From the NCBI GenBank assembly GCA_905236225.1, contig CAJOPM010000057.1:1-6679 (forward strand): a DNA stretch of 6,679 nt. Reading direction: 5' to 3'. Position numbers and translations under genes: made by a program. This document shows, piece by piece, positions 1 through 5,892 of the stretch; the stretch's first letter is position 1; each line of letters opens with the position of its first letter. Origin of the DNA: an uncultured Eubacterium sp. Lineage in GTDB: Bacteria > Bacillota > Clostridia > Lachnospirales > Lachnospiraceae. The notes beneath the pieces were generated by a model. The model worked only from the letters and a program-made list of their open reading frames with translations, ran no database searches and was not told the DNA's origin.

Positions 1-1137
1 ACGGATAGCGAATGTAAGACCCTGCTCCATAGCGATAGGATGGATGAGCTCGATTGTCATCTCTACGTTATCACCAGGCATGCACATTTCTGTACCTGCA
101 GGAAGCTCGCAAACACCAGTAACATCAGTTGTTCTGAAATAGAACTGCGGACGATAATTGTTGAAGAAAGGAGTATGACGTCCACCCTCGTCCTTAGTAA
201 GAACATAAACCTGAGCTGTGAACTTTGTGTGGCATGTTACAGTTCCGGGAGCTGCAACAACCTGTCCTCTCTCGATCTGATCACGGTTGATACCACGAAG
301 AAGCACACCGATGTTATCACCAGCCTGAGCCTCGTCAAGCATCTTACGGAACATCTCGATACCTGTAACAACAGTTTTCTGAGTCTCTTCCTTGATACCT
401 ACAATCTCGATATCCTCGTTGATATGAAGTGTTCCTCTCTCAACACGGCCTGTAGCAACAGTACCACGACCTGTGATTGTAAATACGTCCTCAACAGGCA
501 TAAGGAATGGCTTGTCAGTAGGACGCTGCGGATCCGGAATATACTCATCGATAGTATCCATGAGTTCCATGATCTTGTCACCCCACTCGCCTGACGGATC
601 TTCAAGAGCCTTAAGAGCTGAACCCTTGATGATTGGGCAATCTGAGAAACCATACTCCTCAAGCTGCTCTGTAACTTCCATCTCAACGAGCTCGATAAGC
701 TCTTCATCATCTACCATATCGCACTTATTAAGGAATACTACGATATAAGGAACACCTACCTGACGTGAAAGAAGGATATGCTCCTTAGTCTGTGCCATAA
801 CACCATCAGTAGCTGCAACAACAAGTACAGCACCGTCCATCTGAGCAGCACCTGTGATCATGTTCTTAACGTAGTCAGCATGACCAGGGCAGTCAACGTG
901 AGCATAATGTCTCTTATCTGTCTCATACTCAACGTGAGCTGTAGAGATAGTGATACCTCTTTCTCTCTCTTCAGGAGCCTTGTCGATGTTCTCAAAATCT
1001 GTAGCCTCATTACCTGCTACTCTCTCTGAAAGAACTTTAGTGATAGCTGCGGTAAGTGTTGTCTTACCATGATCAACGTGTCCGATTGTACCGATATTAC
1101 AATGCGGTTTATTTCTTTCAAATTTTTCCTTTGCCAT
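1..1137 (-). CDS. tuf: Elongation factor Tu, 3' end cut by window edge
   Basis: This is the GTPase that delivers aminoacyl-tRNA to the ribosomal A site in the cytoplasm. I translated 379 codons without a stop from ATG at 1137 down to base 1. The G domain shows the P-loop GHVDHGKT (residues 19-26), the switch I stretch RGITIST (60-66), DCPGH (82-86), NKCD (137-140) and SAL (173-175). Domains 2 and 3 follow, including RGTVATGRVERG and GGRHTPFFNNYRPQFYFRTTDV-type signatures. The visible protein ends in ELIHPIAMEQGLTFAIR, so by comparison with the usual length of about 395 aa only the last 16-18 residues lie outside the window. It is the last visible gene of the str operon, 103 nt after fusA, and has its own promoter. 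Codon use is strongly biased (CGT, GGT, CTT), as expected for a very highly expressed gene. The start is supported by AAGGAGG 10 nt upstream. Identification is essentially certain. Confidence 0.98.
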   Translation of the reverse strand, partial: MAKEKFERNKPHCNIGTIGHVDHGKTTLTAAITKVLSERVAGNEATDFENIDKAPEERERGITISTAHVEYETDKRHYAHVDCPGHADYVKNMITGAAQMDGAVLVVAATDGVMAQTKEHILLSRQVGVPYIVVFLNKCDMVDDEELIELVEMEVTEQLEEYGFSDCPIIKGSALKALEDPSGEWGDKIMELMDTIDEYIPDPQRPTDKPFLMPVEDVFTITGRGTVATGRVERGTLHINEDIEIVGIKEETQKTVVTGIEMFRKMLDEAQAGDNIGVLLRGINRDQIERGQVVAAPGTVTCHTKFTAQVYVLTKDEGGRHTPFFNNYRPQFYFRTTDVTGVCELPAGTEMCMPGDNVEMTIELIHPIAMEQGLTFAIR

Positions 1138-1147
1138 TTCTTGATTT

Positions 1148-1175
1148 CCTCCTTATATTTCGTTTGGAAAATATA
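1148..1175 (-). promoter_or_regulatory. tuf ribosome binding site with adjoining AT-rich hairpin
   Basis: AAGGAGG (1154-1148) is a full Shine-Dalgarno sequence ahead of the tuf ATG. Directly upstream, TATATTT (1175-1169) and AAATATA (1160-1154) form a perfect 7-bp inverted repeat around an 8-nt loop, and the right arm runs into the first A of the Shine-Dalgarno. A competing 5-bp pairing between TTTCC in the loop side and GGAAA at the end of the Shine-Dalgarno is also possible. The ribosome binding site is clear. The stem is weak because it is all A-U, so any regulatory role is inference. Confidence 0.6.
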
Positions 1176-1195
1176 GTTCTGCGTCAATAAAACAA

Positions 1196-1224
1196 ATTAT
1201 ATTAGACTTGTCAATAATTTTCAA
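1196..1224 (-). promoter_or_regulatory. Predicted sigma-A promoter for tuf
   Basis: On the minus strand, TTGAAA (1224-1219) and TATAAT (1201-1196) are separated by exactly 17 bp, which is a 5/6 plus 6/6 match to the sigma-A consensus in an AT-rich setting. The predicted transcription start is near 1189, leaving a leader of about 50 nt before tuf. No GC-rich hairpin with a T-tract lies between fusA and this promoter, so tuf is probably transcribed both by read-through from the str operon and from this site. The 8-mer TTATTGAC occurs twice (1217-1210 and 1190-1183), the second copy at the predicted start. It could be an overlapping -35 element or chance. Confidence 0.75.
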
Positions 1225-1240
1225 GTAACTTTTGTATCAA

Positions 1241-3358
1241 TTAGCCTTCTTTTGAAGAAATTATCTTCTCCTGTACTGATTTCGGTACCGGCTCATACTT
1301 ATCAAAGAACATTGAATAATTACCACGTCCCTGTGTTCTGGAACGAAGGTCGGTAGAATATCCGAACATCTCTGAAAGCGGAACGAATGCTTTTACAATC
1401 TTACCGCCTCCGACATCATCCATTCCTTCTACGCGTCCTCTACGTGAGTTGATATCGCCAATAACGTCACCCATGTATTCCTCAGGCATTGTTACCTCAA
1501 CCTTCATAATGGGCTCTAAGAGTACAGGTGCTGCCTTTGCCATAGCTTCTTTGAAGCACATAGATCCGGCTATATGGAATGCCATCTCCGATGAATCGAC
1601 TTCATGGTAAGATCCGTCATAAACAACGGCCTTAACACCAAGTACCGGGAATCCGGCTACTATTCCTGCCTTTGCAGCTTCTTCGATACCCTCGCCTACA
1701 GCTGGAATATATTCCTTAGGAATAGATCCGCCGACAACCTCTGATTCGAAGAGGAATGTCTCTTCTGAGTTAGCATCCATAGGCTCAAAGCGTACCTTAC
1801 AGTGACCATACTGTCCACGACCACCGGACTGCTTAGCATATTTGTATTCCTGATCAACAGCCTTGGTAAATGTCTCTTTGTATGCAACCTGAGGTGCTCC
1901 GACATTTGCCTCTACCTTGAACTCACGAAGAAGTCTGTCTACGATAATTTCAAGATGAAGCTCACCCATTCCTGCGATAATAGTCTGACCTGTCTCAGTA
2001 TCAGTATGTGCACGGAAAGTAGGATCTTCTTCAGCAAGCTTAGCAAGAGCCTCGCTCATTTTACCCTGACCTGCTTTAGTCTTAGGCTCAATAGCAAGTT
2101 CAATAACCGGTTCAGGGAATTCCATAGACTCAAGGATAACCGGATGCTGCTCATCACAAATAGTATCACCTGTTGATGTTGTCTTAAATCCAACTGCAGC
2201 TGCGATATCTCCTGAGTAAACCTTATCAAGCTCTTCTCTCTTGTTTGCATGCATCTGAAGGATACGTCCTACACGTTCCTTTTTATCTTTTGTAGCATTA
2301 AGTACATAAGATCCTGACTTGAGTGTTCCTGAATAAACTCTGAAGAAAGCAAGTCTTCCAACAAACGGGTCCGTCATAATCTTGAATGCAAGAGCTGAGA
2401 AAGGCTCATCATCTGATGATTTTCTTGTAATCTCATTTCCTTCAAGATCAGTACCCTTGATATCAGGAATATCTGTTGGTGCAGGCATGTACTCAACTAC
2501 TGCATCAAGAAGCTTCTGCACGCCCTTGTTCTGATGTGCACTACCACAGCATACCGGAACACCTTCATTTGAAATAGTTCCTTTTCTAAGTGCTGCTTTA
2601 AGCTCATCAATTGTAGGCTCTTCGCCCTCAAGGTATTTCTCCATAAGATCATCATCAAATTCGCAGATCTTCTCTATAAGCTCTTCATGATAAGTCTCGG
2701 CCTCATCCTTCATATCATCCGGAATATCGACGATAGAGATATCTTCGCCCTTCTTATCATTGTATATGTAAGCCTTCATTTCAAAAAGATCAACTATTCC
2801 TTCGAAATGATCTTCTTTTCCTATAGGAAGCTGAATAACTACAGCATTCTTGCCGAGTTTTGTTCCTATTTCATCTACAGTATTGTAGAAATCCGCACCA
2901 AGAATATCCATCTTATTTACAAATGCCATTCTCGGTACATTGTATGTATCAGCCTGACGCCATACGTTCTCAGACTGGGGCTCAACACCGCCCTTTGCGT
3001 CAAAAACGCCGACCGCACCATCAAGTACACGAAGTGATCTTTCTACCTCTACGGTAAAGTCTACGTGTCCGGGTGTGTCTATAATATTAATCCTATGCTC
3101 GAGAGCACCGGCCTTTGGCTTTGCCTCAAACTGCTCTGTCCAGTGACATGTTGTTGCTGCAGAAGTGATTGTAATACCTCTCTCCTGCTCCTGCTCCATC
3201 CAGTCCATGGTTGCAGTACCCTCATGTGTCTCACCGATTTTATAGTTAACACCGGTGTAATAGAGGATACGCTCGGTAAGCGTTGTCTTTCCGGCATCGA
3301 TATGCGCCATGATACCGATGTTTCTTGTTCTCTCTAAAGGATATTCTCTTTCTGCCAA
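1241..3358 (-). CDS. fusA: Elongation factor G
   Basis: This is the translational GTPase that drives tRNA-mRNA translocation and, with ribosome recycling factor, splits post-termination ribosomes. At 705 aa it is full length for the family. The G domain shows AHIDAGKT (18-25), RGITITS (60-66), DTPGH (94-98), NKMD (148-151) and the GSA element of G5. A short extra loop (about residues 74-88) before HRINIIDTPGH is a few residues longer than in E. coli. Domains II-V follow, with the domain IV loop HEVDSSEMAFH and a C-terminal RSRTQGRGNYSMFF stretch, as in canonical EF-G1 rather than the accessory EF-G2 or TetM-like proteins. The start is TTG at 3358. It is the only plausible initiator because it sits 7 nt after AGGAGG, and the same frame is closed upstream by the rpsG stop. 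It lies 18 nt after rpsG and in the same frame, so the two are separated by a single TAA. No frameshift or missing motif is seen. Confidence 0.98.
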   Translation of the reverse strand: MAEREYPLERTRNIGIMAHIDAGKTTLTERILYYTGVNYKIGETHEGTATMDWMEQEQERGITITSAATTCHWTEQFEAKPKAGALEHRINIIDTPGHVDFTVEVERSLRVLDGAVGVFDAKGGVEPQSENVWRQADTYNVPRMAFVNKMDILGADFYNTVDEIGTKLGKNAVVIQLPIGKEDHFEGIVDLFEMKAYIYNDKKGEDISIVDIPDDMKDEAETYHEELIEKICEFDDDLMEKYLEGEEPTIDELKAALRKGTISNEGVPVCCGSAHQNKGVQKLLDAVVEYMPAPTDIPDIKGTDLEGNEITRKSSDDEPFSALAFKIMTDPFVGRLAFFRVYSGTLKSGSYVLNATKDKKERVGRILQMHANKREELDKVYSGDIAAAVGFKTTSTGDTICDEQHPVILESMEFPEPVIELAIEPKTKAGQGKMSEALAKLAEEDPTFRAHTDTETGQTIIAGMGELHLEIIVDRLLREFKVEANVGAPQVAYKETFTKAVDQEYKYAKQSGGRGQYGHCKVRFEPMDANSEETFLFESEVVGGSIPKEYIPAVGEGIEEAAKAGIVAGFPVLGVKAVVYDGSYHEVDSSEMAFHIAGSMCFKEAMAKAAPVLLEPIMKVEVTMPEEYMGDVIGDINSRRGRVEGMDDVGGGKIVKAFVPLSEMFGYSTDLRSRTQGRGNYSMFFDKYEPVPKSVQEKIISSKEG

Positions 3359-3371
3359 GGTAATTCCTCCT
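3356..3371 (-). promoter_or_regulatory. fusA ribosome binding site and TTG start
   Basis: AGGAGG (3371-3366) is followed 7 nt later by TTG (3358-3356), which opens the conserved EF-G N-terminus (AEREYPLERTRNIGIMAHIDAGKT-like). No ATG or GTG occurs in frame between the rpsG stop and this TTG, and the next in-frame ATG (Met17) lies inside the G1 region. The site therefore fixes the start of fusA as TTG. Confidence 0.85.
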
Positions 3372-3376
3372 AAATA

Positions 3377-3847
3377 TTAGAAACGGTAATGCGCAAAAGC
3401 CTTGTTTGACTCTGCCATCTTGTGCATGTCTTCTTTTCTCTTAACTGATGCGCCTGTGTTATTGGCTGCATCCATAATTTCGTTAGCAAGTCTGTCAGCC
3501 ATGGTCTTCTCGCCTCTCTTACGCGAGAACATGGTAAGCCAGCGAAGAGCAAGTGTCTGTCTTCTGTCCGGTCTGACTTCAATCGGTACCTGATATGTAG
3601 CACCACCGATACGTCTTGCCTTAACCTCTAAAACGGGCATGATATTATTCATAGCCGTCTCAAAAACTTCAACTGCCGGCTTGCCGGTTTTTTCTTCAAC
3701 CTTATCGAAAGCGCCGTATACTATCTTCTGGGCTACTCCCTTTTTGCCGTCCAGCATGATGTTGTTAATAAGCTTTGTTACAACCTTGCTGTTGTAAAGA
3801 GGATCAGCTAAAACCTCTCTCTTTTGGGTATGTCCTTTACGTGGCAC
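3377..3847 (-). CDS. rpsG: 30S ribosomal protein S7
   Basis: S7 nucleates assembly of the 30S head by binding the 3' major domain of 16S rRNA and lies near the E site and mRNA exit channel. In E. coli it also represses the str operon translationally. The 156-aa product matches the usual bacterial length. It begins (M)PRKGHTQKREVLADP, contains RRIGGATYQVPIEVRP and the RRQTLALRWL helix, and ends NKAFAHYRF. The start is GTG at 3847. The frame stays open to another GTG at 3916, but that would add 23 residues absent from S7 proteins, it has no ribosome binding site, and the real Shine-Dalgarno would fall inside the coding region. It follows rpsL after a 176-nt gap and precedes fusA by 18 nt. Identification is certain; the start is strongly supported. 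Confidence 0.97.
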   Translation of the reverse strand: MPRKGHTQKREVLADPLYNSKVVTKLINNIMLDGKKGVAQKIVYGAFDKVEEKTGKPAVEVFETAMNNIMPVLEVKARRIGGATYQVPIEVRPDRRQTLALRWLTMFSRKRGEKTMADRLANEIMDAANNTGASVKRKEDMHKMAESNKAFAHYRF

Positions 3848-3862
3848 GTTCCTTCCCTCCTT
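3845..3862 (-). promoter_or_regulatory. rpsG ribosome binding site that decides the GTG start
   Basis: AAGGAGG (3862-3856) lies 8 nt before GTG (3847-3845), and the following codons give PRKGH, the normal N-terminus of S7. This argues against the upstream in-frame GTG at 3916. Confidence 0.88.
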
Positions 3863-4023
3863 AATCATACTCGGCCTTATGGCCTGTCTTACTTCGATTA
3901 ACTCTACGGTACTCACATTATATGTGTTCGTGCGGAACTATCTATGCGATTTCATATCGCCAATGGCAAAATGAATCTATTCCAACACTAACATAAGCTG
4001 CTGTGATACTGTGGTTGCAAAAT
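3848..4023 (-). other. Long rpsL-rpsG intercistronic region with small inverted repeats
   Basis: These 176 noncoding nucleotides separate rpsL from rpsG. On the minus strand they hold several short inverted repeats: GCGAT/ATCGC with a 5-nt loop (3960-3946), CACAT/ATGTG with a 3-nt spacer (3926-3914), and GGCC/GGCC with an ATAA loop (3884-3873), the last ending 10 nt before the rpsG Shine-Dalgarno. A TTGCCA box near 3967 has only a poor -10 partner, and a TATAAT at 3922-3917 has no -35, so I do not call a promoter. In E. coli the corresponding intercistronic segment carries the S7 autoregulatory site. A similar role here is inference from position and structure only. Confidence 0.45.
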
Positions 4024-4443
4024 TTATTTTGCGTCTTTGGGCCTCTTTGCACCATATTTGGAGCGGGCCTGTTTTCTGTTTGCTACACCTGCAGTATCAA
4101 GCGTACCACGAATGATGTGATATCTGGTACCCGGAAGGTCTTTAACTCTTCCTCCGCGGATCATAACAACGCTATGCTCCTGAAGGTTATGTCCTTCTCC
4201 GGGGATATAACTGGTTACCTCGATACCATTTGAAAGACGTACTCTGGCGATCTTTCTAAGTGCTGAATTAGGTTTCTTCGGGGTAGCCGTCTTAACTGCT
4301 GTGCATACTCCACGCTTCTGTGGAGAAGAAGCATCTACAGACTGCTGCTTCAGTGAGTTAAATCCCTTCTGAAGAGCGGGAGCTGTTGACTTCTTTACAG
4401 AAGATTTTCTTCCCTTTCTGACCAGCTGGTTAAATGTTGGCAT
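4024..4443 (-). CDS. rpsL: 30S ribosomal protein S12
   Basis: S12 sits at the decoding centre of the 30S subunit and influences fidelity; mutations in it give streptomycin resistance or dependence. The 139-aa product starts MPTFNQLVRKGRKSS and carries the Gram-positive insertion (about residues 27-40) before SPQKRGVCT. The conserved TPKKPNSALRK (54-64), PGEGHNLQEHS and RGGRVKDLPG motifs are present. By alignment, the lysines equivalent to E. coli K43 and K88 (numbered with Met) are K56 and K101 and are unchanged, so the allele looks wild type for streptomycin. D102 is the residue that can be methylthiolated in other bacteria. The ATG at 4443 has AAGGAGGTG (4458-4450) ahead of it. It is the first gene of the str operon here, directly downstream of a strong promoter. 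Confidence 0.98.
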   Translation of the reverse strand: MPTFNQLVRKGRKSSVKKSTAPALQKGFNSLKQQSVDASSPQKRGVCTAVKTATPKKPNSALRKIARVRLSNGIEVTSYIPGEGHNLQEHSVVMIRGGRVKDLPGTRYHIIRGTLDTAGVANRKQARSKYGAKRPKDAK

Positions 4444-4475
4444 TCATTTCACCTCCTTATTTCATAAATAAATAT

Positions 4476-4500
4476 TAGTCTGCACTATATGCGCAGACTA
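4476..4500 (-). promoter_or_regulatory. Palindrome at the predicted str operon transcription start
   Basis: On the minus strand TAGTCTGC (4500-4493) and GCAGACTA (4483-4476) form a perfect 8-bp inverted repeat. In RNA the stem can extend to 10 bp through one G-U and one C-G pair, leaving a 5-nt ATATA loop. It begins 4 nt after the -10 hexamer, and the predicted +1 (about 4498) falls within its first bases. It would therefore act either as a hairpin at the very 5' end of the mRNA or as an operator overlapping the start. No T-tract follows, so it is not an intrinsic terminator. Confidence 0.65.
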
Positions 4501-4504
4501 AATT

Positions 4505-4533
4505 ATTATATCCTCAGTATTTTGTTCTGTCAA
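4505..4533 (-). promoter_or_regulatory. Consensus sigma-A promoter of the str operon
   Basis: TTGACA (4533-4528), a 17-bp spacer and TATAAT (4510-4505) match the sigma-A consensus at every core position. The predicted start is near 4498, giving a leader of about 55 nt before rpsL. A second CTTGAC copy lies 15 bp further upstream (4549-4544) without its own -10. The promoter lies 33 nt past the end of gene B, and no credible terminator separates them, so transcripts from the upstream genes could also enter the operon. Confidence 0.88.
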
Positions 4534-4566
4534 GCACCAAATCGTCAAGACTTGCTCTTGCGACCA

Positions 4567-5892
4567 TTATTCGCCTTTCTTTTGGTGTTTCTTTAATGTT
4601 TCTACTCCAAATGCCTCTTCTAAGATGCGTTTGGTTGAATTTCCGTCACAAGAAGACATGAATTTTTCTCTGAACCTTTTTACTTCATCAGGATCAAAGA
4701 GATTATCTATATCTTTTATATAATCAACTACTTCCTCTGTATCCGTAAGTACAGGTCCGGGAGTCAGCTCATCATATTCATAGTAAAAGCCTCTCCAATC
4801 AAGATAATTTTCAATATCAAATGCGAAGAATATCATAGGTTTATTCATCAGACTATACTCAAATACCATTGACGAATAATCCGAAATACAAATATCTGAT
4901 ATAGCTATAAGCTCATCTATCGTCATTTCACCTGTAACATCAGCAGCAAAATTTGACAAATGATTAGCAATCTTAGGTCTTTCTTGTATAAGCGGATGCA
5001 GATTCAAAAGTACAACATATTCTTCGCTAAGCACATAATGCATTAACCCCAGCGATAATCTAGTAGGTGACTTGGCGTTTTTGACCCTGCCCCTGAAAGT
5101 TGGCGCATAGAGAATTATTTTTTTATCTTTTGTAAATGGATATTTTTCGTAAAGTTTTTTTCTTGCCTTTTGAGCAAAATTTTCATCAAAAAATACATCC
5201 GTCCTGCTGATTCCGAGCGGTTTTATTATGCCTTCGGACTCAGGGATATTCATAGCTTCACTGTATGCCCAGATAACCTCGGGGCTTGAGACGGTTATAA
5301 TATTATTGTTCTTATAGGTTGGATGTCGAAGCTGTTCATTAGAATCCCCTCCAAAAATCAGGTCTGCCGTAGACATTCCGAATTTTTTAAATGCTCCGCA
5401 ACCATGCCACAACTGAACTACAATTGTCTCTTCTCTTTTGTCGACACAACTTACAGCCTCATTAGCATCTGTTAAAAAAACACATTTAGCCGTTGCCATA
5501 TCTATTAACATCTTGCGGCAATTTTCGATATAATCCTGCCTTTCGGCCGCTATCTCATCAAGATAATGCACATGAATATCAAAATTGTAGTTTTCTATAA
5601 GGTAATCGTACAGAACTATAAAACTGTTTGTAAGTTCAGTATATCTGCGTTCAACAAATAATATCTTATTTTCATCAATGGGCTCATTCTTATGCTCATT
5701 GTAAGCCGCAGGCAGATACTCAAAAAAATCTTTATCTTTTTGTTTATCCGATTCAATTTTTCTTTGCAGCTTTTCTTTCTCTAATAATTCCTGTTCTTTT
5801 AATAATTCTTTTTCTTCTTTTTTTTGCTGTTTTTCTTTTTTGCGCCTGTTTTGGAATCTTTTAATATGATTATAAAGTGTACTAACGCTCAT
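4567..5892 (-). CDS. CDP-glycerol:poly(glycerophosphate) glycerophosphotransferase-like protein (gene B)
   Basis: Members of this TagF/TagB (Glyphos_transf) family move glycerol phosphate, or ribitol phosphate in relatives, from a CDP donor to a wall teichoic acid or surface glycan at the inner membrane face. The 441-aa product has a highly charged Lys/Glu/Gln-rich N-terminal region (about 10-55) likely to form a basic helix or coiled coil, then the GT-B-like catalytic region. I see WHGCGAFKKFG (162-172, H163), PLGISRTD (225-232), YAPTFRG (262-268), LNLHP (296-300, H299), SDYSSMVFE (337-345) and CDGNSTKRI (415-423). Both histidines known to be essential in TagF enzymes are therefore present, and activity is plausible. 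No signal peptide or membrane span is apparent; membrane association would be peripheral. It overlaps gene A by 11 nt. The exact polymer and acceptor cannot be read from the sequence. It is more AT-rich and less codon-biased than the str genes downstream. Confidence 0.88.
   Translation of the reverse strand: MSVSTLYNHIKRFQNRRKKEKQQKKEEKELLKEQELLEKEKLQRKIESDKQKDKDFFEYLPAAYNEHKNEPIDENKILFVERRYTELTNSFIVLYDYLIENYNFDIHVHYLDEIAAERQDYIENCRKMLIDMATAKCVFLTDANEAVSCVDKREETIVVQLWHGCGAFKKFGMSTADLIFGGDSNEQLRHPTYKNNNIITVSSPEVIWAYSEAMNIPESEGIIKPLGISRTDVFFDENFAQKARKKLYEKYPFTKDKKIILYAPTFRGRVKNAKSPTRLSLGLMHYVLSEEYVVLLNLHPLIQERPKIANHLSNFAADVTGEMTIDELIAISDICISDYSSMVFEYSLMNKPMIFFAFDIENYLDWRGFYYEYDELTPGPVLTDTEEVVDYIKDIDNLFDPDEVKRFREKFMSSCDGNSTKRILEEAFGVETLKKHQKKGE

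Noticed and set aside
40..594. 184-codon plus-strand open frame opposite tuf
   Set aside because: It is a shadow of tuf on the other strand, produced by the strong codon bias of that gene. The composition is Ser/Thr/Cys-rich with no recognisable motif.
2687..3337. Plus-strand open frames opposite fusA
   Set aside because: They lie entirely within the certain fusA gene and show no family motifs or ribosome binding sites that I could support.
3848..3916. 23-residue N-terminal extension of S7 from an upstream GTG
   Set aside because: There is no ribosome binding site before 3916, the true AAGGAGG would be inside the coding region, and S7 homologues begin at (M)PRK.
3917..3922. TATAAT between rpsL and rpsG as a promoter for rpsG
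   Set aside because: No acceptable -35 lies 16-18 bp upstream and there is no extended -10 TGn. The hexamer is part of a small palindrome and probably a chance match.
4546..4560. CAAGA/TCTTG hairpin after gene B as a terminator
   Set aside because: The stem has only 5 bp and no T-tract follows, so it is not a credible intrinsic terminator.
5740..5850. T-rich low-complexity tract on the plus strand as a repeat element
   Set aside because: It is explained by consecutive Lys and Glu codons (AAA, GAA) of gene B on the minus strand.
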